The position numbers and the translations under genes were made by a program. Below the pieces are notes generated by a model. The model had not been told where the DNA came from. It saw only the letters and a program-made list of their open reading frames with translations, and did no database searches. From NCBI RefSeq assembly GCF_030530745.1, contig NZ_JAUMUI010000003.1, forward strand, positions 62,001 to 126,000: 64,000 bases of DNA. The letters run 5' to 3'. The DNA is from Neisseria sp. Its GTDB lineage: Bacteria; Pseudomonadota; Gammaproteobacteria; Burkholderiales; Neisseriaceae. Positions 25,531 through 39,839 of the stretch are shown here, in pieces (the first letter of the stretch is position 1; every line of letters starts with the position of its first letter).

Positions 25531-26793
25531 ATGCAACTCACCGCCGTCGGCCTCAACCACCAAACCGCCCCCCTGAGCATACGCGAAAAGCTGGCCTTTA
25601 CTGCCGACGGCCTGCCCGATGCCCTGCGTGCGCTGGCCGCCGAAGCAGCCGTGAAAGAAGCAGTGATTCTTTCCACCTGCAACCGCACCGAGCTTTACTG
25701 CGTGGGTGATGCCGAACACATTGTCCGCTGGCTGGCCGGCTACCGCCGGCTCAATATCGAAGAAATCCGCCCCTACCTCTACACCCTAGGTTGCAGCGAC
25801 ACCATACGCCACGCCTTCCGCGTGGCCTGCGGCTTGGATTCCATGGTGCTGGGCGAGCCGCAGATTCTCGGCCAAATCAAAGACGCCGTGCGGGTGGCGC
25901 AAGATCAGCAAATGGTGGATACCTGGCTCAACGCCCTGTTTCAGAAAACCTTTGCCGTTGCCAAAGAAGTGCGCACCGGCACGGCGGTGGGCGAAAACTC
26001 GGTTTCCATGGCCGCCGCATCGGTTAAGATGGCCGAACAGATTTTCCCGTCGGTGGGCGGTTTGAACGTGCTGTTTATCGGCGCCGGCGAAATGATCGAG
26101 CTGGTGGCCACCTATTTTGCCGCAAAAACCCCGCGCCTGATCACCGTGGCCAACCGAACGCTGCCCCGCGCGCAGGAATTGTGCGAAAAACTGGGCGTAG
26201 ACGCCGAACCGCGCCTGCTTGCCGAACTGCCCGAAATCCTGCACGAATACGATGTCGTAGTGTCTTCCACCGCCAGCCAGCTGCCCATCGTCGGCAAAGG
26301 CATGGTGGAACGCGCGCTCAAACAGCGCCACCATATGCCCGTGTTTATGCTTGATCTGGCCGTGCCGCGCGACATCGAAGCCGAAGTGGACGATTTGAAC
26401 GATATTTACCTCTATACGGTCGACGACATCGCCAACATCGTCCAAACCGGCCGGCAGGCGCGCCAAAAAGCCGCCGCCGAAGCCGAAGCCATGGTGGAGC
26501 AGAAAGTGGCCGAATTCGTCGAATGGCAGCGCAGCCGCCAAAGCGTGCCGCTTATCCGCGCACTGCGCGACGAAGGCGAGCGCGCCCGCCGCCAAGTGCT
26601 TGAAAACGCCATGAAACAGCTCGCCAAAGGCACTGCACCCGAAGAAGTGTTGGAGCGTTTGTCGGTACAGCTCACCAACAAACTGCTGCACTCGCCCACC
26701 CGCACCTTAAACAAGGCCGGATCGCAGAATCAGAATCTGGTAGACGCCGTGGCGCAGATTTATGATTTGGAACATCCGAACAACGGTTTGTAA
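25531..26793 (+). CDS. hemA: Glutamyl-tRNA reductase
   Basis: NADPH-dependent reduction of glutamyl-tRNA to glutamate semialdehyde, the first step of haem synthesis by the C5 pathway. The 420 residues start MQLTAVGLNHQTAPLSIREK. The catalytic Cys is in ILSTCNRTELY (about 50), followed by GLDSMVLGEPQILGQIK. The NADPH site is VLFIGAGEMIEL, and the C-terminal dimerisation helix ends with LTNKLLHSPTRTL. Length is normal. It is followed by a DUS-pair terminator. Confidence 0.97.
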   Translation: MQLTAVGLNHQTAPLSIREKLAFTADGLPDALRALAAEAAVKEAVILSTCNRTELYCVGDAEHIVRWLAGYRRLNIEEIRPYLYTLGCSDTIRHAFRVACGLDSMVLGEPQILGQIKDAVRVAQDQQMVDTWLNALFQKTFAVAKEVRTGTAVGENSVSMAAASVKMAEQIFPSVGGLNVLFIGAGEMIELVATYFAAKTPRLITVANRTLPRAQELCEKLGVDAEPRLLAELPEILHEYDVVVSSTASQLPIVGKGMVERALKQRHHMPVFMLDLAVPRDIEAEVDDLNDIYLYTVDDIANIVQTGRQARQKAAAEAEAMVEQKVAEFVEWQRSRQSVPLIRALRDEGERARRQVLENAMKQLAKGTAPEEVLERLSVQLTNKLLHSPTRTLNKAGSQNQNLVDAVAQIYDLEHPNNGL

Positions 26794-26850
26794 CCGCTGT
26801 TATCTCAGGCCTGCCGCTTTGTATCGAAATCATTCACCCCGCCATAAATA

Positions 26851-26885
26851 AGGCCGTCTGAAAACATTAAGCTTTTCAGACGGCC
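26851..26885. terminator. Terminator between hemA and glnB
   Basis: AGGCCGTCTGAAAA and TTTTCAGACGGCC face each other between convergent genes and can serve both. Confidence 0.65.
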
Positions 26886-26905
26886 CGAACTTTCAATCAA
26901 TTCAA

Positions 26906-27322
<417 letters not shown>

Positions 27323-27423
27323 TCAGCTTTTCAAGAGGCCGTCTGAAACCGAAATACCCGAGCAGCCTACCCCGCTTTCGCGTACAATTACGGTTTTTCC
27401 AACCGCCATCCGAGAGCCACGTC

Positions 27424-31392
<3,969 letters not shown>

Positions 31393-31413
31393 CCTGCCGT
31401 TTTTGACAACAAC

Positions 31414-31438
31414 GGCCGTCTGAAACTTTCAGACGGCC
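31414..31438 (+). terminator. purL terminator (inverted DUS pair)
   Basis: GGCCGTCTGAAA and TTTCAGACGGCC form a 12-bp stem with a one-base gap, 22 bases after the stop. Confidence 0.65.
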
Positions 31439-31565
31439 TCACAGCGTTAAATATAAATTTTCCGCTTTAATGTTTCAACACATCAGCTATACCCCAAAAC
31501 CGTTCAAACGGCCTTTATGCTAAACTGGCCGCCCGTTCCCCAATCTTTTCCAGAAGCAAAACACC

Positions 31566-32660
31566 ATGGCAGGCAACACTTTCGGACAACTCTTTACCGT
31601 AACCACCTTCGGCGAAAGCCACGGCCCCGCCTTAGGCTGCATCATCGACGGCTGCCCACCGGGTCTGGCCTTAAGCGAAGCCGACATCCAGGCAGACCTC
31701 GACCGCCGCAAACCCGGCACCAGCCGCCACGTTACCCAGCGGCGCGAGGCCGACGAAGTGGAAATCCTATCCGGCGTGTTCGAAGGCAAAACCACCGGCA
31801 CCCCCATCGCACTGTTAATCCGCAACACCGACCAGCGCAGCAAAGACTACGGCAACATCGCCCGCCAATTCCGCCCCGGCCATGCCGACTACACCTACTG
31901 GCACAAATACGGCACGCGCGACTACCGCGGCGGCGGCCGCTCTTCCGCCCGCGAAACCGCCGCCCGCGTGGCTGCCGGTGCGGTAGCGAAAAAATGGCTA
32001 AACGAAACATTCGGCACACAAATCATCTGCTGGGTAACCCAAGTGGGCGAAGTGGAAATCGCATTTGAGGGCGAAGAATGGATTGGGCAAAACCCGTTTT
32101 TCGCCGCCAATCAAAGTCAAACCGCCGAACTCGAAGCCTATATGGACAGCGTGCGCAAATCACTGGATTCCGTGGGCGCGAAACTGCACATCGAAGCGCG
32201 CAACGTGCCCGTGGGCTTGGGCGAACCCGTGTTCGACCGCCTCGATGCCGACATCGCCCGTGCCCTGATGAGCATCAACGCCGTGAAAGGCGTGGAAATT
32301 GGCGACGGCTTCGACGTGGTGGCGCAACGCGGCAGCTATCACGGCGACGAACTCACGCCCGAAGGCTTCGCCTCCAACCACGCAGGCGGCATTTTAGGCG
32401 GCATTTCCACCGGCCAGGCCATCACCGCCAATTTCGCCATCAAACCCACCAGCTCCATCGCCACCCCGCGCCGCAGCATCGACATCGACGGCAACAGCGT
32501 CGAAATCGCCACCCACGGCCGCCACGATCCCTGCGTGGGCCTGCGCGCCGCCCCCATTGCCGAAGCCATGCTCGCACTGGTGCTGATCGACCACGCGCTG
32601 CGACAGCGCGCACAAAACGCCGATGTTTGCGTGAACACGCCCGATATCGCACGTTTCTGA
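31566..32660 (+). CDS. aroC: Chorismate synthase
   Basis: FMN-dependent last step of the shikimate pathway, making chorismate, the substrate of UbiC and of aromatic amino acid synthesis. The 364 residues begin [18 protein letters not shown]. Signature segments are [49 protein letters not shown] and [17 protein letters not shown]. Length is normal. It ends before a factor-independent terminator without an uptake sequence. Confidence 0.97.
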   Translation: MAGNTFGQLFTVTTFGESHGPALGCIIDGCPPGLALSEADIQADLDRRKPGTSRHVTQRREADEVEILSGVFEGKTTGTPIALLIRNTDQRSKDYGNIARQFRPGHADYTYWHKYGTRDYRGGGRSSARETAARVAAGAVAKKWLNETFGTQIICWVTQVGEVEIAFEGEEWIGQNPFFAANQSQTAELEAYMDSVRKSLDSVGAKLHIEARNVPVGLGEPVFDRLDADIARALMSINAVKGVEIGDGFDVVAQRGSYHGDELTPEGFASNHAGGILGGISTGQAITANFAIKPTSSIATPRRSIDIDGNSVEIATHGRHDPCVGLRAAPIAEAMLALVLIDHALRQRAQNADVCVNTPDIARF

Positions 32661-32725
32661 ATACAAAGCTTTTCCGGTTATCATAACATCTGCTTCAAAG
32701 TTAAATGTTTTCCCGTCCGAATCAA

Positions 32726-32762
32726 AAAACGGGCGTACCCTCTGAAGGTACGCCCGTTTTTC
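32726..32762. terminator. Bidirectional terminator between aroC and ilvD
   Basis: AAAAACGGGCGTACC and GGTACGCCCGTTTTT form a 15-bp perfect stem with U-runs on both strands. It is a classical intrinsic terminator not built from an uptake sequence. Confidence 0.9.
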
Positions 32763-32778
32763 AATTATATTTTTGCGG

Positions 32779-34641
32779 TTATCCGCGCTCCACCTGGCTC
32801 ACATCGCGCACGGCGCCGGTGTCGGCGGAAGTGGTCATCGCGGCATAGGCGCGCAGGGCGGCAGAAATGCGGCGGTCGCGGTTTTCGGGTTGCCATGCTT
32901 TTGCGCCCCGCGCTTCCATTTCGGCGCGGCGGCCGGCCAACTCTTCGTCGGATACGGCTAGGCGGATGCTGCGGTTGGGGATATCGATTTCGACGGTATC
33001 GCCCTCGCGCACCAAGCCGATGGCGCCGCCTTCTGCCGCTTCGGGGGAAACGTGGCCGATGCTCAAACCGGAAGTGCCGCCTGAAAAACGGCCGTCGGTG
33101 AGCAAGGCGCAGGCTTTGCCCAAGCCTTTCGATTTCAGGTAGCTTGTGGGATAGAGCATTTCCTGCATGCCCGGGCCGCCTTTGGGGCCTTCGTAGCGGA
33201 TAATGACAATGTCGCCGGCGACGATTTGGTTGTCCAAAATGCCTGCCACAGCAGCGTCTTGGCTTTCAAACACGCGGGCGCGACCGGTGAATTTCAAAAT
33301 GCTGTCGTCCACGCCGGCGGTTTTTACCACGCAGCCGCGTTCGGCGATGTTGCCGAACAGCACCGCCAAGCCGCCGTCTTGTGAGTAGGCGTGTTCTTTA
33401 CTGCGGATGCAGCCGTTTTCGCGGTCTAAATCCAAGCTCGGCCACTGGCGGTTTTGCGAAAAGGCTTGCGTAGTGCGCACGCCGCCGGGCGCGGCTTTGT
33501 AACGCGTGTGCGCCGCTTCGTTGGCGGGATTCATCACGTCCCATTGTGCCAGCGCGTGTTTCAGCGTGGGCGCGTGTACGGTGGAGACATCGGTTTGCAG
33601 GCAGCCGGCGCGGTCGAGTTCGGCCAAAATGCCCATCACGCCACCGGCGCGGTGCACGTCTTCCATGTGGTATTTCTGGGTGGCGGGGGCGACTTTGCAC
33701 AGGCACGGCACTTGGCGGCTGATGCGGTCGATATCGGCCATTTTGAAATCCACTTCGGCTTCATTGGCGGCAGCCAGCAAGTGCAGCACGGTGTTGGTAG
33801 AACCGCCCATTGCCACATCAAGGCTCATGGCGTTTTCAAAGGCGGCTTTAGTGGCGATGCTGCGCGGCAGCACGCTCACGTCGTCTTGTTCGTAATAGCG
33901 TTTGGTGATTTCCACAATCAGACGGCCTGCTTCCAGAAACAGCCCTTTGCGCCCTGCATGGGTGGCCAAGAGCGAGCCGTTGCCCGGCAGCGACAGCCCC
34001 AGTGCTTCTGTGAGGCAGTTCATTGAGTTGGCGGTAAACATGCCCGAGCACGAGCCGCAGGTGGGGCAGGCAGAGCGTTCCACCGCCGCCACTTCTTCGT
34101 CGGAAACCTGATCGTTGGCGGCATCCACCATGGCGTCCACCAAATCGAGCTTGCGTTCATCAACGATATTGGCCACGCCGATCACTTTGCCCGCCTCCAT
34201 CGGGCCGCCGGAAACAAACACGGTGGGGATGTTCAGGCGCATCGCCGCCATCAGCATGCCCGGGGTGATTTTGTCGCAGTTGGAAATACACACCAGCGCA
34301 TCGGCGCAGTGGGCATTCACCATATATTCCACCGAATCGGCAATCAAATCTCGGCTGGGCAGGCTGTAGAGCATACCGCCGTGGCCCATGGCAATGCCGT
34401 CGTCCACCGCGATGGTGTTGAATTCTTTAGCCAAGCCGCCCGCTTTCTCAATTTCGCGGGCAACCATTTGGCCCAAGTCGTGCAGGTGCACATGGCCGGG
34501 CACGAATTGTGTGAACGAGTTGGCGATGGCGATAATCGGCTTGCCGAAATCTTCGTCGGCCACGCCGGTGGCGCGCCACAATGCGCGGGCGCCGGCCATA
34601 TTGCGGCCGTGGGTGGAGGTTTTGGAGCGGTAGGCTGGCAT
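32779..34641 (-). CDS. ilvD: Dihydroxy-acid dehydratase
   Basis: Iron-sulphur enzyme of branched-chain amino acid synthesis. The 620 residues begin [24 protein letters not shown]. The cluster cysteines lie in [13 protein letters not shown] and [19 protein letters not shown], and Lys and Ser residues typical of the active site are in [19 protein letters not shown]. Length is normal for the IlvD branch. It stands alone, with uptake sequences upstream (34672 and 34740). Confidence 0.97.
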   Translation of the reverse strand: MPAYRSKTSTHGRNMAGARALWRATGVADEDFGKPIIAIANSFTQFVPGHVHLHDLGQMVAREIEKAGGLAKEFNTIAVDDGIAMGHGGMLYSLPSRDLIADSVEYMVNAHCADALVCISNCDKITPGMLMAAMRLNIPTVFVSGGPMEAGKVIGVANIVDERKLDLVDAMVDAANDQVSDEEVAAVERSACPTCGSCSGMFTANSMNCLTEALGLSLPGNGSLLATHAGRKGLFLEAGRLIVEITKRYYEQDDVSVLPRSIATKAAFENAMSLDVAMGGSTNTVLHLLAAANEAEVDFKMADIDRISRQVPCLCKVAPATQKYHMEDVHRAGGVMGILAELDRAGCLQTDVSTVHAPTLKHALAQWDVMNPANEAAHTRYKAAPGGVRTTQAFSQNRQWPSLDLDRENGCIRSKEHAYSQDGGLAVLFGNIAERGCVVKTAGVDDSILKFTGRARVFESQDAAVAGILDNQIVAGDIVIIRYEGPKGGPGMQEMLYPTSYLKSKGLGKACALLTDGRFSGGTSGLSIGHVSPEAAEGGAIGLVREGDTVEIDIPNRSIRLAVSDEELAGRRAEMEARGAKAWQPENRDRRISAALRAYAAMTTSADTGAVRDVSQVERG

Positions 34642-34847
34642 GGTTGTTATCCTTTTTCTGAATCGGTTGCAGGCCGTCTGAAAGATTGCAGCGGTTTGAA
34701 TATCGGTTTTGCGGTTGCAAATATGTTGCAGAAACCGTTTTCAGACGGCCTTAAATAAATACGTTTGACGATGTTTTTTTTAAGGAGTGTAGTCAGGATT
34801 TTAACCAAAAATGCCGCCGCAACGCGGTCGACTACACGCCCTAAGGC

Positions 34848-35615
34848 TTACAAGCGCACTTCGATACCGGCTGCGCGCATAGCCAGTTTGGCTTCGTGTA
34901 TGCCCACTTCGCCGAAGTGGAAAATGCTGGCCGCCAGCACCGCATCGGCTTTGCCTTCTTTCACGCCGTCGATCAGGTGCTGCACGTTGCCCACGCCGCC
35001 GGAAGCAATCACGGGAATATCCACCGCCTCGGAAACGGCGCGGGTGAGCGGCAGGTTGAAGCCGGCTTTGGTGCCGTCCCTGTCCATGCTGGTGAGCAGG
35101 ATTTCGCCCGCGCCGCGTGCCTGCATGTTTTTCGCCCATTCCACCGCATCAATGCCGGTGGGTTTGCGGCCGCCGTGGGTAAACACCTCCCAGCGGGTGT
35201 TTTCGGGGTTGACGGCTTTGGCGTCTATCGCCACCACAATCGCCTGCGAACCGAAAAAACCGGCCGCTTCGTTAACCAAATCGGGGTTGGTAACGGCGGA
35301 GGTGTTGATGCTGGCTTTGTCGGCGCCGGCGTTGAGCAGGCAGCGCACGTCGGCCACGCTGCGCACGCCGCCGCCGACGGTCAGCGGGATAAACACCTGC
35401 GAGGCCACATCTTCGATAACGTGCAGAATGGTGTCGCGGTTGTCGCTGCTGGCAGTGATGTCGAGAAAGGTCAATTCGTCGGCACCTTCGTCGTTGTAGC
35501 GTTTGGCCACATCGACGGGGTTGCCCGCATCGCGCAGGCCGACGAAATTCACGCCTTTGACCACGCGGCCGTTATCGACATCCAAACAGGGGATGATGCG
35601 TTTTGCTAATGCCAT
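34848..35615 (-). CDS. hisF: Imidazole glycerol phosphate synthase, cyclase subunit
   Basis: Uses ammonia from HisH to convert PRFAR into imidazole glycerol phosphate and AICAR in histidine synthesis. The start [21 protein letters not shown] gives 255 residues, the normal length; the frame is open further upstream but lacks HisF sequence. The (beta-alpha)8 barrel shows catalytic Asp near 12 and near 130 (VAIDAK), plus the phosphate-binding GGGVRS and ASGGVGN. It is the last gene of hisH-hisA-hyp-hisF, with a DUS hairpin just before it. Confidence 0.96.
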   Translation of the reverse strand: MALAKRIIPCLDVDNGRVVKGVNFVGLRDAGNPVDVAKRYNDEGADELTFLDITASSDNRDTILHVIEDVASQVFIPLTVGGGVRSVADVRCLLNAGADKASINTSAVTNPDLVNEAAGFFGSQAIVVAIDAKAVNPENTRWEVFTHGGRKPTGIDAVEWAKNMQARGAGEILLTSMDRDGTKAGFNLPLTRAVSEAVDIPVIASGGVGNVQHLIDGVKEGKADAVLAASIFHFGEVGIHEAKLAMRAAGIEVRL

Positions 35616-35632
35616 GTTGTGTTTCCCGAAAC

Positions 35633-35673
35633 AGGCCGTCTGAAAAAACGGCACGGGTGTTTTCAGACGGCCC
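35633..35673 (-). terminator. Inverted DUS pair inside the his cluster
   Basis: AGGCCGTCTGAAAA and TTTTCAGACGGCC face each other between the small membrane protein gene and hisF. Full termination here would silence hisF unless it has its own promoter. Confidence 0.45.
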
Positions 35674-35689
35674 TGGTTGGTGCGGTTTC

Positions 35690-36007
35690 TCAAACCGCCA
35701 AACCCGCCACCCAGCCGGGCAGCCGTTCGAAAAGCTGGTAATAGCCGACTGCGCCTATGGCGGCCATCACCATGGTGCTCATAAAACTGCCGGCAGCGCG
35801 ATTGACGACGGCAAACACCAATGCCGCGTAAGCCCACAAAATGCCCATCACCGCGCACCACTGCGCATCGATTTGCGGCAGCGCGAAATCCATGCCCATG
35901 CTGATTAATATACTGATAATGGTGAAGGCCAGCCCTTCGCTGACGGCATGGATATCTCGGTCGGACGACCACAGCGTCCAAAAGCCCAAAACAAATGCCT
36001 GAAACAT
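35690..36007 (-). CDS. Small membrane protein within the his cluster
   Basis: A 105-residue protein with about three hydrophobic segments (about 22-40, 50-68 and 75-95). No named family is recognised. It lies between hisA and hisF on the same strand, 91 bp after hisA, so it is probably co-transcribed. Nothing in the sequence links it to histidine synthesis. Confidence 0.72.
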   Translation of the reverse strand: MFQAFVLGFWTLWSSDRDIHAVSEGLAFTIISILISMGMDFALPQIDAQWCAVMGILWAYAALVFAVVNRAAGSFMSTMVMAAIGAVGYYQLFERLPGWVAGLAV

Positions 36008-36098
36008 GGTTCTACCCCTTTTAATAAAATAACAATCTGTTTTTGAAATATTTTAAATTTCCTGCAAAATTGCGGCAGCCGTTTCGGACGGCCTTTGT

Positions 36099-36842
36099 TT
36101 ATTGCCCCGCAAGCGAATCGGCCAGTTTTTGCGCTTCGGCAAAATCAATGCTGCCTTCGTAAACCGCCCGGCCGGTGATAGCGCCGGCCACGCCGCTTTT
36201 TTCTACGGCGCACAGGGCGCGGATATCGTTCAAATCGGTCAGCCCGCCCGAGGCAATCACGGGAATGCGCACGGCTTCGGCCAGTTTGACGGTGGCCTCG
36301 ATGTTTACGCCGCTCATCATGCCGTCGCGGCCGATGTCGGTGTAGATGATACTGTTGACGCCGTCATCTTCAAAGCGTTTGCTCAAATCAATCACATGGT
36401 GTTCGGTAACGGTTGCCCAGCCGTCGATGGCAACCATGCCCTCTTTGGCATCCAAACCCACGATGATGTGCCCCGCGAATTCTTTGCAGGCTTCGCGCAC
36501 GAATCCGGGATTTTTCACGGCGGCGGTGCCGATAATCACATCGGTCAGCCCCAAATCAAGGTATTTTTCGATGGTGTGCAAATCACGGATACCGCCGCCC
36601 AGCTGAACGGGAATCTCTTTGGCCACTTCGCTCAAAATGCCGCCGATGGCTTCGAGGTTTTTCGGTTTGCCGGCGAAGGCGCCGTCCAAATCCACCAAAT
36701 GAAGGCGGCGCGCGCCTTGTTTGAACCAGTGCAGCGCGGTTTCGGCCGGGTTGTCGGAAAACACGGTGGCCTGGTCCATCAGGCCCTGCTTCAGGCGCAC
36801 GCAGCGGCCTTCTTTCAAATCGATTGCGGGAATCAGCAGCAT
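36099..36842 (-). CDS. hisA: ProFAR isomerase
   Basis: Isomerises 5'-ProFAR to PRFAR, the substrate of HisF. The 247 residues form one (beta-alpha)8 barrel starting [19 protein letters not shown], with the catalytic Asp at 8. The second catalytic Asp is in [14 protein letters not shown], and phosphate is bound by QLGGGIRDL and ASGGLTDL. It follows hisH with a DUS hairpin at 36868-36897 between. Confidence 0.97.
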   Translation of the reverse strand: MLLIPAIDLKEGRCVRLKQGLMDQATVFSDNPAETALHWFKQGARRLHLVDLDGAFAGKPKNLEAIGGILSEVAKEIPVQLGGGIRDLHTIEKYLDLGLTDVIIGTAAVKNPGFVREACKEFAGHIIVGLDAKEGMVAIDGWATVTEHHVIDLSKRFEDDGVNSIIYTDIGRDGMMSGVNIEATVKLAEAVRIPVIASGGLTDLNDIRALCAVEKSGVAGAITGRAVYEGSIDFAEAQKLADSLAGQ

Positions 36843-36867
36843 TTTATTTCCTGGTATTTTTCATGCT

Positions 36868-36897
36868 TTCAGACGGCCCCGATGCCGTCTGAAAAGG
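36868..36897 (-). terminator. Inverted DUS pair between hisH and hisA
   Basis: TTTCAGACGGC faces GCCGTCTGAAAA in the 72-bp gap. One half is the rarer AT dialect (GATGCCGTCTGAAA). Confidence 0.45.
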
Positions 36898-36914
36898 CTG
36901 TATTTTACACAATT

Positions 36915-37559
36915 TTAACCGTTCCAGCGGAGAAAATTACGCAGCAGCAGCAGGCCGCCGTCATGGCTTTTTTCGGTGTGGAACTGGGTGGCAAACACGT
37001 TGTCTTTGCCCACGATGCAGGCAAATTCGTTCGGATATTCGCTGGTGCCGAACACGATGTTGTTGTCGGCGGGGGCGAAATAGTAGCTGTGCACAAAATA
37101 GAAACGAGTGTTTTGGGGCACATCTTGAAACAGCGGATGCGCCTGCGTTTGATGCACGGTGTTCCAGCCCATATGCGGCACTTTGAGTTTGTTGCCCTCC
37201 GCATCAAGGCGGTTGGCGGCAAAACGTTTCACGTCGCCCGCAAACCAACCCAAACCGGCGGTATCGCCCTCTTCGCTGTGGTCGAACAGCAGTTGTGCGC
37301 CCACGCAGATACCGAAAAAAGGCTTGTTTTTCAGGCCGTCTGAAACCGCCTCGCCCAAGCCGCTGCGTTGCAGCGCGGCCATGCAGTCGGGCATGGCGCC
37401 CTGCCCCGGAAACACCACTTTATCGGCGGCAAACACTTCTTCGGGGCGGTCGGTGAGCACGATTTGCGCGTCCACATCCGCCAGCTTTTGCGCAGCCTGC
37501 ACCGATTTGAGCACCGAATGCAGATTACCCATGCCGTAATCGACGATGGCGACTTTCAT
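36915..37559 (-). CDS. hisH: Imidazole glycerol phosphate synthase, glutaminase subunit
   Basis: Class I glutamine amidotransferase supplying ammonia to HisF. The 214 residues start MKVAIVDYGMGNLHSVLKS. The nucleophile Cys is in FFGICVGAQLLFDHSEEG, and the His-Glu pair is in ATQFHTEKSHDGG near the C-terminus. Oxyanion-strand residues FPGQGAMPDCM are present. It is the first gene of the leftward his cluster. Length is normal. Confidence 0.96.
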   Translation of the reverse strand: MKVAIVDYGMGNLHSVLKSVQAAQKLADVDAQIVLTDRPEEVFAADKVVFPGQGAMPDCMAALQRSGLGEAVSDGLKNKPFFGICVGAQLLFDHSEEGDTAGLGWFAGDVKRFAANRLDAEGNKLKVPHMGWNTVHQTQAHPLFQDVPQNTRFYFVHSYYFAPADNNIVFGTSEYPNEFACIVGKDNVFATQFHTEKSHDGGLLLLRNFLRWNG

Positions 37560-37704
37560 GCTTAATCCTTTTTGGCGGTTAAAACAATTTGCAAACGGCA
37601 GATGATAACAGAAACAAACAAAAGCGGGAAAAGGCCGTCTGAACGTATAAACAGCCCGCTGCAGAGCACTTCAAAGTCTCACGCAGCACCCGGGTGTCGT
37701 GGAA

Positions 37705-37860
37705 TATAGTGGCTTTAAATTTAAAGAGGGCAAGGCGGCAAAACCGCAGGCTGTACAAGTAGCACGAAACCGGTTCTGTTGCCGTTTCAGCGGCCTACAA
37801 AATCATTCTCTTTGAGTTAAGGCGCTGCAATGCCGTAGCGGAGTGAGTTAATCCGCTATA
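37705..37860. repeat. Correia repeat enclosed element (CREE)
   Basis: A 156-bp element with ends TATAGTGGCTTTAAATTTAA and TTAATCCGCTATA (inverted TATAG repeats). The internal order is typical of the Neisseria family: GCAAGGCGGCAAAACCGCAG, TGTACAAGTAGCACG, AACCGGTTCTG, then ATTCTCTTTGAGTTAAGGCG and GCCGTAGCGG. Length matches the full-size class. It sits 26 bp downstream of the trpS stop, between trpS and hisH. Such elements can carry promoters or be cut by RNase III when transcribed. Confidence 0.88.
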
Positions 37861-37886
37861 GCCCACCGGTGTGCGGACACCCGCGT

Positions 37887-38897
37887 TTATTTCAGAGCGC
37901 GTATCCCCACTGCATCGCGCACTTGGTCGAGCAGCACGCGGGCTTCTTTTCGGGCTTTGGCCGCACCTGCCTGCAAAACCTCTTCGATTTGCGCGGGGTT
38001 GGCGGTGAGCGCGGCATAGCGTTCGCGCGGTTCGGCCAATTCGGCGTTGATTTTCGCCGCCAGCAGTTTTTTTGCTTCGCCCCAAGCCAGCCCTTCGGCC
38101 AGCATTTGTGTAAAATCAGCGGTTTCCTGCGGCGTGGCGAAGGCTTTGTATATCTCGAACAGCGGGCTTTCGCCAGGCTGCTTCGGCTCGCCCGGCTCTT
38201 TGAGGTTGGTGATGATTTTGTTCACCGATTTTTGGGTTTTCTTGTCGTTTTCCCACAGCGGAATGGTGTTGCCGTAGCTTTTGCTCATTTTACGGCCGTC
38301 CAAACCCGCCAACAGCTCGACGTTTTCGTCGATTTTCACTTCCGGCAGGGTAAATACTTCTTTAAAGCGGTGGTTGAAGCGGCCGGCGATGTCGCGCGCC
38401 ATCTCGACATGCTGGATCTGGTCGCGCCCCACCGGCACTTCGTTTGCCTGAAACATCAGAATATCGGCGCTCATCAGAATCGGGTAACTGTATAAGCCCA
38501 TCTCGATTTGGTGGTCTTGGTCTTCCTGCCCTTTGTCCAGATTTTCCTGCACCGCGGCTTTATAGGCATGGGCGCGGTTCATCAGCCCTTTGGCGGTGAT
38601 GCAGGTGAGTATCCAGTTTAATTCCATGATTTCGGGAATATCGCTCTGGCGGTAAAACGTGGTGCGCTCGGGGTCAAGTCCGCAGGCCAGCCAAGTGGCG
38701 GCAACGGCTTGGGTGGACACGTGAATCACCGCCGGATCATGGCACTTGATAATGCCGTGGTAGTCGGCAAGAAACAGATAGGATTCGGTGCCGGGATTCT
38801 GCGCGGCACGCACGGCGGGGCGGATGGCGCCGACATAATTGCCCAAATGGGGGATGCCGGTGGTGGTTACCCCGGTTAAAACGCGTTTTCTGGTCAT
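37887..38897 (-). CDS. trpS: Tryptophanyl-tRNA synthetase
   Basis: Class I aminoacyl-tRNA synthetase charging tRNA-Trp. The start [20 protein letters not shown] gives 336 residues, the usual length; the frame runs upstream but without homology. The HIGH-type motif is GIPHLGN and the KMSKS motif is [10 protein letters not shown]. Substrate-binding [19 protein letters not shown] is present. Its promoter probably lies in 38950-39000 (TATAAT on the minus strand at 38964-38969). This places it inside the sequence that was duplicated for the bacteriocin cluster. Confidence 0.96.
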   Translation of the reverse strand: MTRKRVLTGVTTTGIPHLGNYVGAIRPAVRAAQNPGTESYLFLADYHGIIKCHDPAVIHVSTQAVAATWLACGLDPERTTFYRQSDIPEIMELNWILTCITAKGLMNRAHAYKAAVQENLDKGQEDQDHQIEMGLYSYPILMSADILMFQANEVPVGRDQIQHVEMARDIAGRFNHRFKEVFTLPEVKIDENVELLAGLDGRKMSKSYGNTIPLWENDKKTQKSVNKIITNLKEPGEPKQPGESPLFEIYKAFATPQETADFTQMLAEGLAWGEAKKLLAAKINAELAEPRERYAALTANPAQIEEVLQAGAAKARKEARVLLDQVRDAVGIRALK

Positions 38898-38943
38898 GAC
38901 AGCTTTCTTTATCTCTTTGCAAACGGGCTTAAAACGGCGGCAG

Positions 38944-39227
38944 AGGCCGCCTGAAAATCTCTCATTATACAGGCAAATACCGGGATATTTTATTGCCGCC
39001 GTGCGGCGGGCGGATATTTCCATGTATTAACCCAAAAACATATTTCTCAAAAAACCCATTCTGATTGCACAAAAATTAACAAAAAAAAAAAAAAAACTAA
39101 AACAAAATTATAAAAACTATATCAATAAAAACGAATCCCACCTATAGAATTCACGCCGACGGCGGAATTCTTGAATTATCAAACTATCATTAGGAGTTTT
39201 ATTATGAGAACTTTAAATGCAAATGAA
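38944..39227 (+). repeat. Duplicated upstream region, copy 1
   Basis: About 284 bp nearly identical to 40692-40978, from a uptake-sequence variant (AGGCCGCCTGAAAA) through the shared first eight codons (MRTLNANE) of the bacteriocin-like genes. It includes the probable trpS promoter on the minus strand, a 16-base poly-A tract and the ribosome-binding site TTAGGAG. Confidence 0.9.
39081..39096 (+). promoter_or_regulatory. Poly-A tract, 16 bases, upstream of bacteriocin-like gene
   Basis: An uninterrupted run of 16 A about 110 bases before the ATG. The corresponding run in the other copy has 18. Runs of this length are prone to slippage and could vary promoter strength. Confidence 0.55.
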
Positions 39228-39500
39228 TTGAACTATGTGTCTGGTGGCTTGGTACTTAATGCTGTTGGTGGTATTGCAGGAGGAATAGGAGGACACTTTG
39301 GGTACCTAGGCGGTGCGATTGCAAGTGGCACATATAACAGAAATGCACATTTGGCAGCAATTGGTGCTGGAGCAATAGGTGGAGCAGTTAACCCGATAAG
39401 AGGCGTTGGCAGTGCCATTGCAACTTTCGGAAGTAGTACTGCGCTGACAGGTGCAACAACCTATATTGGTAATACTGGAACAAGTACCCGTATCAGATAA
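39204..39500 (+). CDS. Double-glycine-leader bacteriocin-like peptide
   Basis: A 98-residue precursor. The start MRTLNANELNYVSGG has TTAGGAG 7 bases upstream; an earlier in-frame start (MNYQTI) lacks such a site. The 15-residue leader ends in GG. The mature part of about 83 residues is Gly/Ala/Ile-rich: GGIAGGIGGHFGYLGGAIASG, then GAGAIGGAVNPIRGVGSAIA, and a polar C-terminal tail TGTSTRIR. It is a relative of the genes at 39840, 40955 and 21292. Promoter, peptide and downstream membrane protein form one unit. AT-rich composition suggests transfer. Confidence 0.8.
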   Translation: MRTLNANELNYVSGGLVLNAVGGIAGGIGGHFGYLGGAIASGTYNRNAHLAAIGAGAIGGAVNPIRGVGSAIATFGSSTALTGATTYIGNTGTSTRIR

Positions 39501-39524
39501 ATACGGTGTTTTCAGTATGTATTA

Positions 39525-39552
39525 GGCATGTTATGGAAAATCATAACATGCC
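39525..39552 (+). terminator. Hairpin after the 39204 gene
   Basis: GGCATGTTATG and CATAACATGCC form an 11-bp perfect stem with a 6-base loop, between the peptide and the membrane protein. It has no U-run, like the hairpin at 21567. Confidence 0.55.
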
Positions 39553-39582
39553 TCCAATTCCATCAAAAACAAATATTTTAAT

Positions 39583-39828
39583 ATGATTATCATGGCTTTT
39601 TTAGCAACTTGCTTTATGCTTTGTTTCGGGTTTGCCAATTATTGCGTCAAAAATAAATTTTATAGGATTGTTTTTTTAATTTTAGGATGGGTGTTGTTCG
39701 GTTTACATTCTTATTTTTTACAAAAAACCATAGATGATTACAACTTCAAGCAAATATCTATTTATTTTTTATACTTGTTTGCCCAGTTGGTTGCTTTTAT
39801 TTTTCTGTTTCGTAAGTTTGACAAATAA
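39583..39828 (+). CDS. Small membrane protein, candidate immunity protein
   Basis: An 81-residue protein with three hydrophobic segments (about 3-18, 29-46 and 58-75). It is clearly a paralogue of the protein at 40434-40670: both share FMLCFGFAN, a KN(K/R)FYRI turn, a GW(V/I) segment and a C-terminal YFLYLF to FLFR(K/R)F tail. Pairing of this type with each bacteriocin-like gene supports an immunity role, which is inference. A second ATG nine bases in is also possible. It ends 11 bases before the truncated peptide gene. Confidence 0.65.
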   Translation: MIIMAFLATCFMLCFGFANYCVKNKFYRIVFLILGWVLFGLHSYFLQKTIDDYNFKQISIYFLYLFAQLVAFIFLFRKFDK

Positions 39829-39839
39829 CCTGCTTCGTT

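Noticed and set aside
34848-35981. 377-residue protein fusing hisF to an upstream segment
   Set aside because: The extra N-terminal part is out of frame with, and overlaps, the small membrane protein gene. HisF of normal length starts at 35615.
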